Shown here: positions 16,538-25,327 of the stretch, one piece after another
Layout of the letters: each line of letters begins with the position of its first letter
Numbering within the stretch: the first letter of the stretch is position 1
NCBI GenBank assembly: GCA_947039275.1
Contig: CAMQYL010000009.1
Location: 21,157-85,156 of the forward strand
Source: Amulumruptor sp947039275
Lineage (GTDB): Bacteria > Bacteroidota > Bacteroidia > Bacteroidales > Muribaculaceae
DNA length: 64,000 nucleotides
Direction: 5' to 3'
The notes under the pieces: model-generated
What the model saw: the letters and a program-made list of their open reading frames with translations, nothing else
Told to the model about the DNA's origin: nothing
The model's database searches: none
Position numbers and translations under genes: made by a program

Positions 16538-17722
16538 ATGGCTAAAGAGAAATTCGAAAGAACCAAACCGCATGTTAACATCGGTACCATCGGTCACGTT
16601 GACCACGGTAAAACCACTCTGACCGCTGCCATCACCACCGTACTGGCAAAGAACGGTCTCTCTGAGGTTAAGTCATTCGACCAGATTGACAACGCTCCCG
16701 AGGAAAAGGAACGTGGTATCACCATCAACACCGCCCACGTTGAATACGAAACAGCTAACCGTCACTACGCTCACGTAGACTGCCCGGGACACGCTGACTA
16801 CGTAAAGAACATGGTAACTGGTGCTGCTCAGATGGACGGTGCTATCATCGTGGTGGCTGCAACTGACGGTCCCATGCCCCAGACCCGTGAGCACATCCTT
16901 CTCGCTCGTCAGGTAAACGTGCCCCGTATCGTAGTGTTCCTCAACAAGTGCGACATGGTTGACGACGAAGAGATGTTCGAACTCGTTGAGATGGAAATGC
17001 GTGATCTCCTTTCTTCTTATGACTACGATGGTGACAACACTCCCATCATCCGTGGTTCTGCTCTCGGTGCCCTCAATGGCGAGCCCGAATGGGAAGCTAA
17101 GGTTATGGAACTCATGGACGCAGTTGACAACTGGATTCCCCTGCCTCCCCGTGACGTTGACAAACCCTTCCTTATGCCTGTTGAGGACGTGTTCTCAATC
17201 ACAGGTCGTGGTACAGTTGCTACCGGTCGTATCGAGACAGGTATCGTGAAGGTAGGTGACGAAGTCCAGATCATGGGTCTTGGTGCTGACATGAAGTCAG
17301 TCGTTACCGGTGTCGAGATGTTCCGCAAGCTCCTTGATCAGGGCGAAGCTGGTGACAACGTAGGTCTCCTCCTCCGTGGTATCGACAAGAAGGACATCAA
17401 GCGCGGTATGGTAATCTGCCATCCTGGAGTCGTTAAGCCCCACAGCAAGTTCAAAGCTTCTGTATATATCCTCAAGAAGGAAGAAGGCGGCCGTCACACT
17501 CCGTTCCACAACCACTACCGTCCCCAGTTCTACATCCGTACACTTGACGTTACCGGCGAGATCACTCTCCCCGAAGGTGTAGAAATGGTAATGCCCGGTG
17601 ACAACGTTGAGATCAACGTTGAGCTCATCAACCCCGTAGCTTGCGACAAGGGTCTCCGCTTCGCTATCCGCGAAGGTGGCCGCACAGTAGGCTCAGGTCA
17701 GATCACCGAAATCTACGAATAA
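16538..17722 (+). CDS. tuf: Elongation factor Tu
   Basis: The 394-residue GTPase that delivers aminoacyl-tRNA to the ribosome. All G motifs are present: GHVDHGKT (residues 19-26), the switch I region RGITINTAHVEYE, DCPGHADYV, and NKCD for guanine specificity. Domains 2 and 3 are complete, ending in SGQITEIYE. Codon choice is strongly biased, as expected for a highly expressed gene. It follows four tRNA genes and precedes trnW-secE-nusG, the standard Bacteroidota order. A terminator at 17750-17798 separates it from trnW. Confidence 0.99.
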   Translation: MAKEKFERTKPHVNIGTIGHVDHGKTTLTAAITTVLAKNGLSEVKSFDQIDNAPEEKERGITINTAHVEYETANRHYAHVDCPGHADYVKNMVTGAAQMDGAIIVVAATDGPMPQTREHILLARQVNVPRIVVFLNKCDMVDDEEMFELVEMEMRDLLSSYDYDGDNTPIIRGSALGALNGEPEWEAKVMELMDAVDNWIPLPPRDVDKPFLMPVEDVFSITGRGTVATGRIETGIVKVGDEVQIMGLGADMKSVVTGVEMFRKLLDQGEAGDNVGLLLRGIDKKDIKRGMVICHPGVVKPHSKFKASVYILKKEEGGRHTPFHNHYRPQFYIRTLDVTGEITLPEGVEMVMPGDNVEINVELINPVACDKGLRFAIREGGRTVGSGQITEIYE

Positions 17723-17749
17723 TCCGCCACAGCGATTATAAGTAACCAT

Positions 17750-17798
17750 AAAAGAGAGATGGCTGCATGCCATCGGCAATAGGAGACATCTCTCTTTT
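17750..17798 (+). terminator. Intrinsic terminator after tuf
   Basis: 12-bp perfect arms AAAAGAGAGATG and CATCTCTCTTTT flank a 25-nt loop, and the right arm ends in TTTT. It lies 28 bp after the tuf stop and just before trnW. Confidence 0.8.
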
Positions 17799-17805
17799 AT
17801 CACAC

Positions 17806-17881
17806 ACGGGAATAGCTCAGTCGGTAGAGCACTGGTCTCCAAAACCAGGTGTCGGGAGTTCGAGCCTCTCTTCCCGTGCCA
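17806..17881 (+). tRNA. tRNA-Trp (anticodon CCA)
   Basis: The acceptor ACGGGAA pairs with TTCCCGT, the anticodon stem CTGGT/ACCAG encloses the loop CTCCAAA, and CCA is encoded at 17879-17881. secE starts 14 bp downstream, so the two probably share a transcript. Confidence 0.95.
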
Positions 17882-17894
17882 AACACAACCACCA

Positions 17895-18095
17895 ATGGCT
17901 AAACTTAAACTACTCAACGATATCGAGGAGTCTTATAACGAGCTTCGCTATAAGACTTCTTGGCCAACAAAAGGTCAGCTGATCAAGAGTGCTATTATCG
18001 TGTTGATAGCTTCCGTAATCATCGCGCTGATAATATTCTGCATGGATCAGGTGATTGACTATATCATGCACCTTATCTACGGCCTTGCCGAGTAA
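17895..18095 (+). CDS. secE: Preprotein translocase subunit SecE
   Basis: A 66-residue inner-membrane protein with one C-terminal transmembrane helix (IKSAIIVLIASVIIALIIFCMDQVI). It is the short single-helix form found in most bacteria. The segment ESYNELRYKTSWPTKGQLIKSA before the helix is the conserved SecE amphipathic region (the W-P pair). It clamps SecY in the translocon. It sits between trnW and nusG, the usual place. Confidence 0.95.
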   Translation: MAKLKLLNDIEESYNELRYKTSWPTKGQLIKSAIIVLIASVIIALIIFCMDQVIDYIMHLIYGLAE

Positions 18096-18128
18096 TCAAC
18101 ACCTTTTCAATTTTTAGCGGTCACATCA

Positions 18129-18680
18129 ATGTCTGAAGTAAAGCGTTCTTGGTATGTGCTTCGTGCCATATCCGGTAAGGAAGCCAAGGTCAAGGAGGTG
18201 CTGGATGCAGCCATCCGCAACACCGACCTCGGCAAACATGTATTTCAAGTCTTGATACCCACTGAAAAGGTGCTTACCGTGCGTAACGGTAAGAAGACGG
18301 TCAAGGAGCGTACCCTCTACAGCGGTTACGTTTTCGTGGAGTGCATGCTGACAGGCGAAGTCCTCGTCACGCTGCGCGATACGACTAACGTGATCGACTT
18401 TCTGCGTGGCAAAGGCAAGGACGCAAAGCCCGAGTCGCTGCGCGAGAGCGAGGTGAAGCGCATGCTTGGTATGGCTGACGAGCTCTCTCAGGGCGAAGTC
18501 GACGGTACCAATGACTTCATGGTCGGTGAGACTGTCAAGGTCAACTACGGTCCGTTCAACGGATTTACCGGAGTGATCGAGGAGGTCAACCGCGAGAAGC
18601 GTAAGCTCAAGGTGATGGTCAAGATTTTTGGCCGTAAGACACCCCTGGAGTTGGATAATTCGCAAGTAGAGCGGGAGTAA
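18129..18680 (+). CDS. nusG: Transcription termination/antitermination factor NusG
   Basis: A 183-residue protein with an N-terminal NGN domain (RSWYVLRAISGKEAKVKEVL, residues 6-25) that binds the RNA polymerase clamp. The C-terminal KOW domain (GETVKVNYGPFNGFTGVIEE, about residues 135-155) contacts Rho or ribosomal protein S10. It lies 33 bp downstream of secE. Length and architecture are standard, though the NGN part carries a short charged insertion (GKGKDAKPESLRESEV) common in Bacteroidota. Confidence 0.97.
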   Translation: MSEVKRSWYVLRAISGKEAKVKEVLDAAIRNTDLGKHVFQVLIPTEKVLTVRNGKKTVKERTLYSGYVFVECMLTGEVLVTLRDTTNVIDFLRGKGKDAKPESLRESEVKRMLGMADELSQGEVDGTNDFMVGETVKVNYGPFNGFTGVIEEVNREKRKLKVMVKIFGRKTPLELDNSQVERE

Positions 18681-19073
18681 AAGCCCCGCGGACACTGACG
18701 GGCCATCGTAGCCCCGCCCCCTCTAATTCGTCAGAGCGGCTTCCACTATGTGCTGCTGACATTAGAGATGCCATATTGAAACAATAAACGAGTGCCTGGT
18801 GCCTGCCGTCAGGGGGAGCTTCCAAAGCCCCGAGTCCTTGCTCTTATACGGGACCGCTTGCAGGTTACGCTGCGGGTCTGGCATCCAAGAGGCTTCGGAC
18901 ACTCGCAGACGCAGCGAAAGCAGCTCGGTATGGTATCCCGACATGTGTTTCCGGACATCACGCTCTGGGAGATGATGAGAAGATGGAGCGAGGTGATTAG
19001 TGTGTCAAGAAGTGGACGCGTAAACGTTTGAACCGCAACCTCTAAACAACAACATTTAAAGAGTTAAACAAAA
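18681..19073 (+). other. Long untranslated leader upstream of rplK
   Basis: 393 bases between nusG and rplK hold no credible gene. The sequence is GC-rich with many short self-complementary segments and then becomes A-rich (about 19040-19073) before the rplK ATG. A structured, possibly regulatory mRNA leader or an additional promoter is likely. I cannot match it to a known element. Confidence 0.5.
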
Positions 19074-19517
19074 ATGGCTAAAGAAATTGCTGGACAGATC
19101 AAATTACAGATCAAAGGCGGTGCTGCAAACCCCTCGCCCCCAGTAGGACCGGCTCTCGGTTCGAAGGGCATCAACATCATGGAGTTCTGCAAGCAGTTCA
19201 ATGCCCGCACCCAGGACAAAGCCGGTAAGGTGCTCCCGGTAGTAATCACCTATTACACCGACAAGAGCTTTGACTTCATCGTCAAGACCCCCCCGGTAGC
19301 AGTTCAGCTCAAGGAAGTCGCAAAACTCAAGAGCGGCTCTGCTCAGCCTAACCGTAACAAGGTGGCTGAAATCACATGGGACCAGGTAAAGGCAATCGCT
19401 GAAGACAAGATGCCCGACTTGAACTGTTTCACAGTCGAATCGGCAATGCGCATGGTTGCCGGCACAGCCAGAAGCATGGGTATCACCGTAAAAGGAGCAT
19501 TCCCTGAAAATAACTAA
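19074..19517 (+). CDS. rplK: 50S ribosomal protein L11
   Basis: A 147-residue protein that binds the GTPase-associated region of 23S rRNA. The N-terminal domain (IKLQIKGGAANPSPPVGPALG, residues 8-28) has the conserved proline/glycine switch. The C-terminal RNA-binding domain is complete. It is the first gene of the rplK-rplA-rplJ-rplL block and rplA follows by 17 bp. Confidence 0.98.
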   Translation: MAKEIAGQIKLQIKGGAANPSPPVGPALGSKGINIMEFCKQFNARTQDKAGKVLPVVITYYTDKSFDFIVKTPPVAVQLKEVAKLKSGSAQPNRNKVAEITWDQVKAIAEDKMPDLNCFTVESAMRMVAGTARSMGITVKGAFPENN

Positions 19518-19534
19518 TTAACTTCAATTGACAC

Positions 19535-20230
19535 ATGGGTAAACTGACTAAAAACCAGAAGATTGCTGCAGAGAAAATTGAAGCAGGGAAGGCTTATTCA
19601 CTCGCCGAGGCATCAGCTAAGGTCAAGGAAGTGAATTACGCTAAGTTTGACGCTTCTGTCGACATCGACGTGCGTCTCGGCGTTGACCCCCGCAAGGCTA
19701 ACCAGATGGTACGTGGCGTGGTGACCCTGCCCCACGGTACCGGCAAGCAGGTAAGAGTGCTTGTGCTCTGCAATGCAGATGCCGAGGCTGCCGCTAAGGC
19801 TGCCGGAGCTGATTATGTAGGCCTCGACGAATACATCGACAAGATCAAGGGCGGATGGACTGACATCGACGTCATCATCACCCAGCCCGCCATCATGGGT
19901 AAGATCGGTGCCCTGGGCCGTGTGCTCGGTCCCCGCGGCTTGATGCCTAACCCCAAGAGCGGCACTGTGACTGTCGACGTTGCCAAGGCCGTTGAGGAAG
20001 TCAAGAAGGGTAAGATCGACTTCAAGGTCGACAAGAACGGTATCGTGCACACTTCCATCGGCAAGGTGAGCTTCACTCCCGAGCAGATCGGCGACAACGC
20101 ACGCGAGTTCATCAACACCCTGATTAAACTCAAACCGTCTGCTGCAAAAGGCACCTATATCAAGAGCATTTATCTTTCGAGCACTATGAGCCCGGGCGTC
20201 AAGATTGACACTAAGTCAGTCGATGAGTAA
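19535..20230 (+). CDS. rplA: 50S ribosomal protein L1
   Basis: A 231-residue protein of the L1 stalk, which helps release deacylated tRNA from the E site. Visible hallmarks are VRVLVLCNADAEAAAKAAGAD, GPRGLMPNPKSGTVT and KVSFTPEQIGDNAREF. In many bacteria L1 represses its own operon by binding a leader mimic of its rRNA site. The long rplK leader (18681-19073) is the place to look for that here. Confidence 0.98.
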   Translation: MGKLTKNQKIAAEKIEAGKAYSLAEASAKVKEVNYAKFDASVDIDVRLGVDPRKANQMVRGVVTLPHGTGKQVRVLVLCNADAEAAAKAAGADYVGLDEYIDKIKGGWTDIDVIITQPAIMGKIGALGRVLGPRGLMPNPKSGTVTVDVAKAVEEVKKGKIDFKVDKNGIVHTSIGKVSFTPEQIGDNAREFINTLIKLKPSAAKGTYIKSIYLSSTMSPGVKIDTKSVDE

Positions 20231-20259
20231 TCTAACCTCTTAAAAATCCCGCAATCACG

Positions 20260-20784
20260 ATGAAAAAGGAAGATAAAGGCATAATAATCGAGAAAATCAC
20301 CCAGACCATCAAGGAGTACAGCTGCTTCTACCTCGTGGAGACAGCCGGCCTTGACGCTGAAAAGACCTCAGCTCTGCGTCGTGCCTGTGCCAAGGCTGAC
20401 ATCAAGCTGATGGTGGTCAAGAACACCCTCCTTCACAAGGCACTCGAGAACATGGAGGAAGACTACTCAGAGCTTTACCCCGCTCTCAAGGAGTCAACCT
20501 CTCTGATGTGTGCCAATGTGGGCAACGCTCCCGCCAAGCTGCTCAAGGACTTCATCAAGAAGGACGATGTGCTGCCCAAGCTCAAGGCTGCCTACGTAGA
20601 GGAAACAGTCTATCTGGGTGCTGACCAGCTTGATGCTCTCGCAGCTATCAAGAGCAAGAACGAGCTTATCGCCGACGTTGTGGCTCTGCTCCAGTCTCCT
20701 GCCAAGAATGTCGTTTCGGCACTCACCTCAGGCGGCACCAAGCTCCACGGCATCCTCGAGACCCTCTCGAAGAAAGAAGGCTGA
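20260..20784 (+). CDS. rplJ: 50S ribosomal protein L10
   Basis: A 174-residue protein that anchors the L7/L12 dimers to the ribosome. The N-terminal part (IIEKITQTIKEYSCFYLVET, residues 9-28) and VVKNTLLHKALE are typical. The C-terminal helix that carries L7/L12 ends in GILETLSKKEG. It lies 29 bp after rplA and 108 bp before rplL. Confidence 0.97.
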   Translation: MKKEDKGIIIEKITQTIKEYSCFYLVETAGLDAEKTSALRRACAKADIKLMVVKNTLLHKALENMEEDYSELYPALKESTSLMCANVGNAPAKLLKDFIKKDDVLPKLKAAYVEETVYLGADQLDALAAIKSKNELIADVVALLQSPAKNVVSALTSGGTKLHGILETLSKKEG

Positions 20785-20892
20785 TACGCGTAGTTTCCAC
20801 AGCCGCTCCGAGTGGCTGGCTGGAGGCTCCTTGTACCTCTCTCCGTCTATCTCAATCACTTCAACACAAAAACTTTCAAAAACAATACTAAA
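20785..20892 (+). other. Structured rplJ-rplL spacer
   Basis: A 108-bp untranslated spacer includes inverted segments around CCGCTCC and GGCTGG...CTCC, followed by an A-rich ribosome-loading region. It may adjust the L10 to L12 ratio, although this is only inferred. Confidence 0.35.
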
Positions 20893-21267
20893 ATGGCAGA
20901 TTTAAAAGCTTTTGCAGAACAACTCGTTTCTCTCACAGTGAAGGAAGTAAACGAACTCGCTCAGATCCTCAAGGACGAGTATGGCATCGAACCCGCAGCT
21001 GCAGCTGTAGCAGTAGCAGCAGGTCCCGCAGCTGGCGCAGCAGCCGCTGAGGAGAAGACTTCTTTTGACGTTGTCCTCAAGAACGCAGGTGCTGGCAAGC
21101 TCGCTGTTGTGAAGCTCGTTAAGGAACTCACAGGTCTCGGCCTCAAGGAGGCTAAGGAGATGGTTGACGGCGCTCCCAGCGTAGTCAAGGAAGGCGTTGC
21201 CAAGGCTGATGCAGAAGGCATCAAGAAGCAGCTCGAAGAAGCAGGCGCTGAAGTTGAGCTTAAATAA
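20893..21267 (+). CDS. rplL: 50S ribosomal protein L7/L12
   Basis: A 124-residue protein starting at ATG 20893 (MADLKAFAEQLVSL). An in-frame ATG 81 bases upstream lies in the spacer and would add an unrelated extension. The N-terminal dimerisation domain, an Ala-rich hinge (AAAVAVAAGPAAGAAAAEE) and the C-terminal factor-binding domain (GLGLKEAKEMVDGAPSVVKE) are all present. It recruits translation GTPases. It is present in multiple copies per ribosome, which fits the strong codon bias. Confidence 0.98.
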   Translation: MADLKAFAEQLVSLTVKEVNELAQILKDEYGIEPAAAAVAVAAGPAAGAAAAEEKTSFDVVLKNAGAGKLAVVKLVKELTGLGLKEAKEMVDGAPSVVKEGVAKADAEGIKKQLEEAGAEVELK

Positions 21268-21290
21268 TACGCCTGATATTCAGGACGTTA

Positions 21291-21324
21291 GGTTAAGAAA
21301 CCCCTTTATGGGTGTTTCTTAACC
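21291..21324 (+). terminator. Attenuator-like hairpin between rplL and rpoB
   Basis: Eleven-bp perfect arms GGTTAAGAAAC/GTTTCTTAACC enclose a second CCC/GGG pairing, and TTTCG follows. The weak T-tract suggests partial termination that would lower rpoBC expression relative to the ribosomal proteins. Confidence 0.65.
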
Positions 21325-21409
21325 TTTCGTGTCATTATTAACGTCGATGACACGTCCCACAGATTAAGCGAGCTCTTCTCTTTCAGTTCTCCAAGTTTTT
21401 TCATATCAT

Positions 21410-21452
21410 GCCGCATGGAGCCGGTCCACATGAGTGACGGAGGCTCTGCGGC
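21410..21452 (+). other. Hairpin in the rpoB leader
   Basis: GCCGCATGGAGCC can pair with GGCTCTGCGGC across a 19-nt loop. It ends 16 bp before the rpoB start and could influence translation initiation. Confidence 0.4.
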
Positions 21453-21468
21453 GATTTAACTCACATAG

Positions 21469-24400
21469 ATGTCAGCACAATTAGACAAACCCCGTGTAAA
21501 CTTCGCGTCGGTTAAGAATCCTCTCCCTTATCCCGACTTCTTGGAGGTGCAGCTCAAATCCTTCCAGGACTTCCTGCAGCTTGACACTCCTCCCGAAAAA
21601 CGCAACAACGAGGGGCTTTTCAAAGTATTTGCCGAGAACTTCCCGATTGCCGACACTCGTAACAATTTCGTACTGGAATTTCTCGACTATTACGTCGATC
21701 CCCCACGTTACACTATAGCTGAATGCCTTGAGCGCGGCTTGACCTACTCGGTGCCCCTCAAAGCCAAGCTCAAACTGTACTGTACCGACCCTGACCACGA
21801 GGACTTCGCCACTGTGATTCAGGATGTCTATCTGGGTCAAATACCTTATATGACCGATAAAGGCACTTTCGTCATCAACGGTGCCGAGCGCGTCGTCGTG
21901 TCGCAGCTCCACCGCTCGCCGGGTGTCTTCTTCGGCCAGTCAACCCATGCCAATGGCACCAAGCTCTACTCTGCGCGTATCATCCCGTTCCGCGGCAGCT
22001 GGATAGAGTTTGCCACTGACATCAACAATGTCATGTACGCCTACATCGACCGTAAGAAGAAATTGCCCGTGACCACCCTGTTACGTGCCATCGGTCTGGA
22101 AAGCGACAAGGACATCATTGAAAAATTCGGTCTCGCCGAGGAGGTCAAGGTCAACAAGACAAACCTCAAGAAGGCTCTCGGACGCAAGCTTGCTGCCCGT
22201 GTGCTCAAAACCCGCATCGAGGATTTCGCCGACGAGGATACCGGCGAAGTGGTATCGATCGAGCGCAACGAGATGATTCTCGACCGCGAGACTGTGCTCG
22301 AAGAGGAGCACATCCAGGAAATACTCGACTCAGGCGTGCAGACCCTCCTGCTCCATAAGGAGGACGCCGGCACTACTGACTACTCTATAATATTCAACAC
22401 GCTTCAGAAGGATACGACCAACAGCGAGATTGAGGCTATCCAGTACATCTACCGACAGCTCCGCAACGCCGAGCCGCCGGATGATGCCAGCGCGCGCGAA
22501 GTCATCACCAACCTCTTCTTCTCGGAGAAGCGTTATGACCTCGGCGAGGTAGGCCGCTACCGTATCAACAAGAAGCTCGGTCTTGACACTCCCATGGATG
22601 TCAAGGTCCTCACACGCGAGGACATCGTCTCGATCATCAAGCACCTCATAGAGCTTATCAACTCCAAGGCTGATGTGGACGATATCGACCACCTGAGCAA
22701 CCGCCGCGTCCGCACTGTCGGCGAACAGCTCTACAACCAGTTTGCCATGGGTCTCGCCCGCATGTCGCGCACCATCCGTGAGCGCATGAACGTGCGTGAC
22801 AACGAGGTGTTCACACCCATCGACCTTATCAACGCCAAGACTATCTCGAGCGTTATAAATACATTCTTCGGCACCAACGCGCTGAGCCAGTTCATGGACC
22901 AGACCAACCCGCTTGCCGAAATCACACACAAGCGCCGTATGTCGGCACTCGGTCCTGGCGGTCTGACACGTGAGCGCGCCGGCTTCGAGGTGCGTGACGT
23001 GCACTATACCCACTATGGCCGTCTCTGCCCGATCGAGACCCCTGAAGGTCCTAACATCGGTCTGATTTCGTCGCTCTGTGTATATGCCAAGATCAATGAC
23101 CTCGGCTTCATCGAGACCCCCTACCGCGAGGTCAAGGATGCGAAGGTCAACCTTAAGAACGACAAGGTGGTCTACCTGACCGCCGAGGTAGAGGAGGGCA
23201 AGGTCATCGCCCAGGGCAACGCTCCGCTCAATGCTGACGGCTCTTTCGTGCGTGACCGCGTCAAGGCGCGTCTTGATGCCGACTTCCCGGTGGTAGCACC
23301 CGAGGAAGTGGAGCTGATGGACGTATCGCCCACACAGATTGCCTCTATCGCCGCTTCGCTCATCCCGTTCCTCGAGCATGACGACGCCAACCGTGCGCTC
23401 ATGGGATCTAACATGATGCGCCAGGCTGTGCCTCTGATGCGCAGCGAGGCTCCTATCGTGGGTACTGGCATCGAGGGTCAGCTGATTCGCGACTCCCGCA
23501 CCCAGATCATGGCTGAGGGCGACGGTGTCATCGAGTTTGTCGATGCCAGCGTAATCAAGATCCGCTATGACCGCACCGCCGACGAGGAGTTTGTGGCATT
23601 TGAGGACGCTCTCAAGGAGTACCACCTCCCCAAATTCCGCAAGACCAACCAGAGCACCACTATCGACCTGCGCCCCATATGCAGCAAGGGTCAGCGCGTC
23701 AAGAAGGGCGACATACTCACCGAAGGTTACTCTACCGAAAACGGCGAGCTCGCTCTCGGCCGCAACCTCAAGGTGGCATTCATGCCCTGGAAGGGTTACA
23801 ACTATGAGGATGCCATCGTGCTCAACGAGTGCGTGGTGCGTGAAGACATCCTGACCTCGGTCCACGTCGACGAGTACTCGCTCGAAGTGCGCGAGACCAA
23901 GCGAGGCATGGAGGAGCTCACCAGCGATATCCCCAATGTCAGCGAGGACGCCACCAAGGACCTCGACGAGCGCGGCATCATCCGCGTCGGCGCACACGTG
24001 GTGCCCGGCGACATCATGATAGGTAAGATTACCCCCAAGGGCGAGAGCGACCCCACTCCCGAGGAGAAGCTGCTCCGCGCCATCTTCGGCGACAAGGCTG
24101 GCGATGTCAAGGACGCATCTCTCAAGGCATCTCCCTCACTCAAGGGCGTGGTCATCGGCACGAACCTCTTCAGCCGTGCCACCAAGAAGAAAAAGTCAAA
24201 GAGCGCCAACGCTCAGCTGCCCCAGCTCGACGAGGAGTATGAAAAGCGTCTCGACGAGCTCAAGGATGTGCTCGTGAGCAAGCTCACCACCCTGACCAAG
24301 GATCTCACCTCGGCTGGCGTGAAGGATTATCTCGGCACCGACATCATCCCCCAGGGCTCCAAATTTGCCGCTTCGACCCTGCGTGACATCGAGTATGACA

Positions 24401-25281
24401 CCGTCAACCTGAGCAACTGGACCGACGACGCCCACAAGAACGACCTTATCCGCGCCACCATAGTCAATTATCTGCGCAAGAGCAAGGAAATCGACGCCGA
24501 GCTCCGCCGCAAGAAGTTTGACATCTCCATAGGCGACGAGCTCCCCTCGGGCATCATGCAGATGGCTAAGGTCTACGTAGCCAAGAAGCGTAAGATCAGC
24601 GTGGGTGACAAGATGGCAGGCCGTCACGGCAACAAGGGTATCGTGTCGCGCATCGTGCGCCAGGAGGATATGCCGTTCCTGGCTGACGGTACCCCCGTTG
24701 ACATCGTGCTCAACCCGCTGGGTGTGCCTTCGCGTATGAACCTCGGTCAGATCTTCGAGACCGTGCTCGGATGGGCAGGCCGCGAACTGGGCGAGAAGTT
24801 CGCCACCCCGATTTTCGACGGTGCGTCGCTCGACGACCTCAATGAGTGGACCGACAAGGCTGGACTCCCCCGCTACGGCAAGACCTACCTCTATGACGGA
24901 GGCACAGGCGACCGTTTCGACCAGCCCGCCACAGTGGGTGTCATCTACATGCTTAAGCTCGGCCACATGGTCGAGGACAAGATGCACGCACGCTCCATCG
25001 GTCCGTATTCGCTCATCACCCAGCAGCCTCTCGGCGGTAAAGCCCAGTTTGGTGGACAGCGCTTCGGTGAGATGGAAGTCTGGGCGCTTGAAGCATTCGG
25101 CGCCAGCCACATCCTCCAGGAGATTCTCACCATCAAGTCTGACGATGTCACCGGCCGCAGCAAGGCTTACGAGGCCATCGTCAAGGGTGATCCGATGCCA
25201 CCGGCAGGCATACCAGAGTCGCTCAATGTGCTTCTGCACGAGCTCCGCGGCTTAGGTCTGAGCATCAACCTCGAGAACTGA
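21469..25281 (+). CDS. rpoB: DNA-directed RNA polymerase subunit beta
   Basis: The 1270-residue beta subunit. Conserved segments include GAERVVVSQLHRSPGVFFG (protrusion/lobe), the rifampicin-pocket region FFGTNALSQFMDQTNPLAEITHKRR with LGPGGLTRERAGFEVRDVH, and near the C-terminus KMAGRHGNKGIVSR and GGKAQFGGQRFGEMEVWALEA. The rifampicin region looks wild type (QFMDQTNPL, HKRR). It is followed by rpoC after 46 bp. Length is normal for Bacteroidota. Confidence 0.99.
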   Translation: MSAQLDKPRVNFASVKNPLPYPDFLEVQLKSFQDFLQLDTPPEKRNNEGLFKVFAENFPIADTRNNFVLEFLDYYVDPPRYTIAECLERGLTYSVPLKAKLKLYCTDPDHEDFATVIQDVYLGQIPYMTDKGTFVINGAERVVVSQLHRSPGVFFGQSTHANGTKLYSARIIPFRGSWIEFATDINNVMYAYIDRKKKLPVTTLLRAIGLESDKDIIEKFGLAEEVKVNKTNLKKALGRKLAARVLKTRIEDFADEDTGEVVSIERNEMILDRETVLEEEHIQEILDSGVQTLLLHKEDAGTTDYSIIFNTLQKDTTNSEIEAIQYIYRQLRNAEPPDDASAREVITNLFFSEKRYDLGEVGRYRINKKLGLDTPMDVKVLTREDIVSIIKHLIELINSKADVDDIDHLSNRRVRTVGEQLYNQFAMGLARMSRTIRERMNVRDNEVFTPIDLINAKTISSVINTFFGTNALSQFMDQTNPLAEITHKRRMSALGPGGLTRERAGFEVRDVHYTHYGRLCPIETPEGPNIGLISSLCVYAKINDLGFIETPYREVKDAKVNLKNDKVVYLTAEVEEGKVIAQGNAPLNADGSFVRDRVKARLDADFPVVAPEEVELMDVSPTQIASIAASLIPFLEHDDANRALMGSNMMRQAVPLMRSEAPIVGTGIEGQLIRDSRTQIMAEGDGVIEFVDASVIKIRYDRTADEEFVAFEDALKEYHLPKFRKTNQSTTIDLRPICSKGQRVKKGDILTEGYSTENGELALGRNLKVAFMPWKGYNYEDAIVLNECVVREDILTSVHVDEYSLEVRETKRGMEELTSDIPNVSEDATKDLDERGIIRVGAHVVPGDIMIGKITPKGESDPTPEEKLLRAIFGDKAGDVKDASLKASPSLKGVVIGTNLFSRATKKKKSKSANAQLPQLDEEYEKRLDELKDVLVSKLTTLTKDLTSAGVKDYLGTDIIPQGSKFAASTLRDIEYDTVNLSNWTDDAHKNDLIRATIVNYLRKSKEIDAELRRKKFDISIGDELPSGIMQMAKVYVAKKRKISVGDKMAGRHGNKGIVSRIVRQEDMPFLADGTPVDIVLNPLGVPSRMNLGQIFETVLGWAGRELGEKFATPIFDGASLDDLNEWTDKAGLPRYGKTYLYDGGTGDRFDQPATVGVIYMLKLGHMVEDKMHARSIGPYSLITQQPLGGKAQFGGQRFGEMEVWALEAFGASHILQEILTIKSDDVTGRSKAYEAIVKGDPMPPAGIPESLNVLLHELRGLGLSINLEN

Positions 25282-25327
25282 TCCTTTACTAACCATACCT
25301 TTCACATTCTCTCCCACATAATATAAA

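Noticed and set aside
22330..23997. Long open frame antisense to rpoB (555 codons)
   Set aside because: It lies wholly opposite rpoB, has no family resemblance, and arises from the biased codon use of the real gene.
24196..25239. Open frame antisense to the 3' part of rpoB
   Set aside because: Shadow frame with no start signal or homology.
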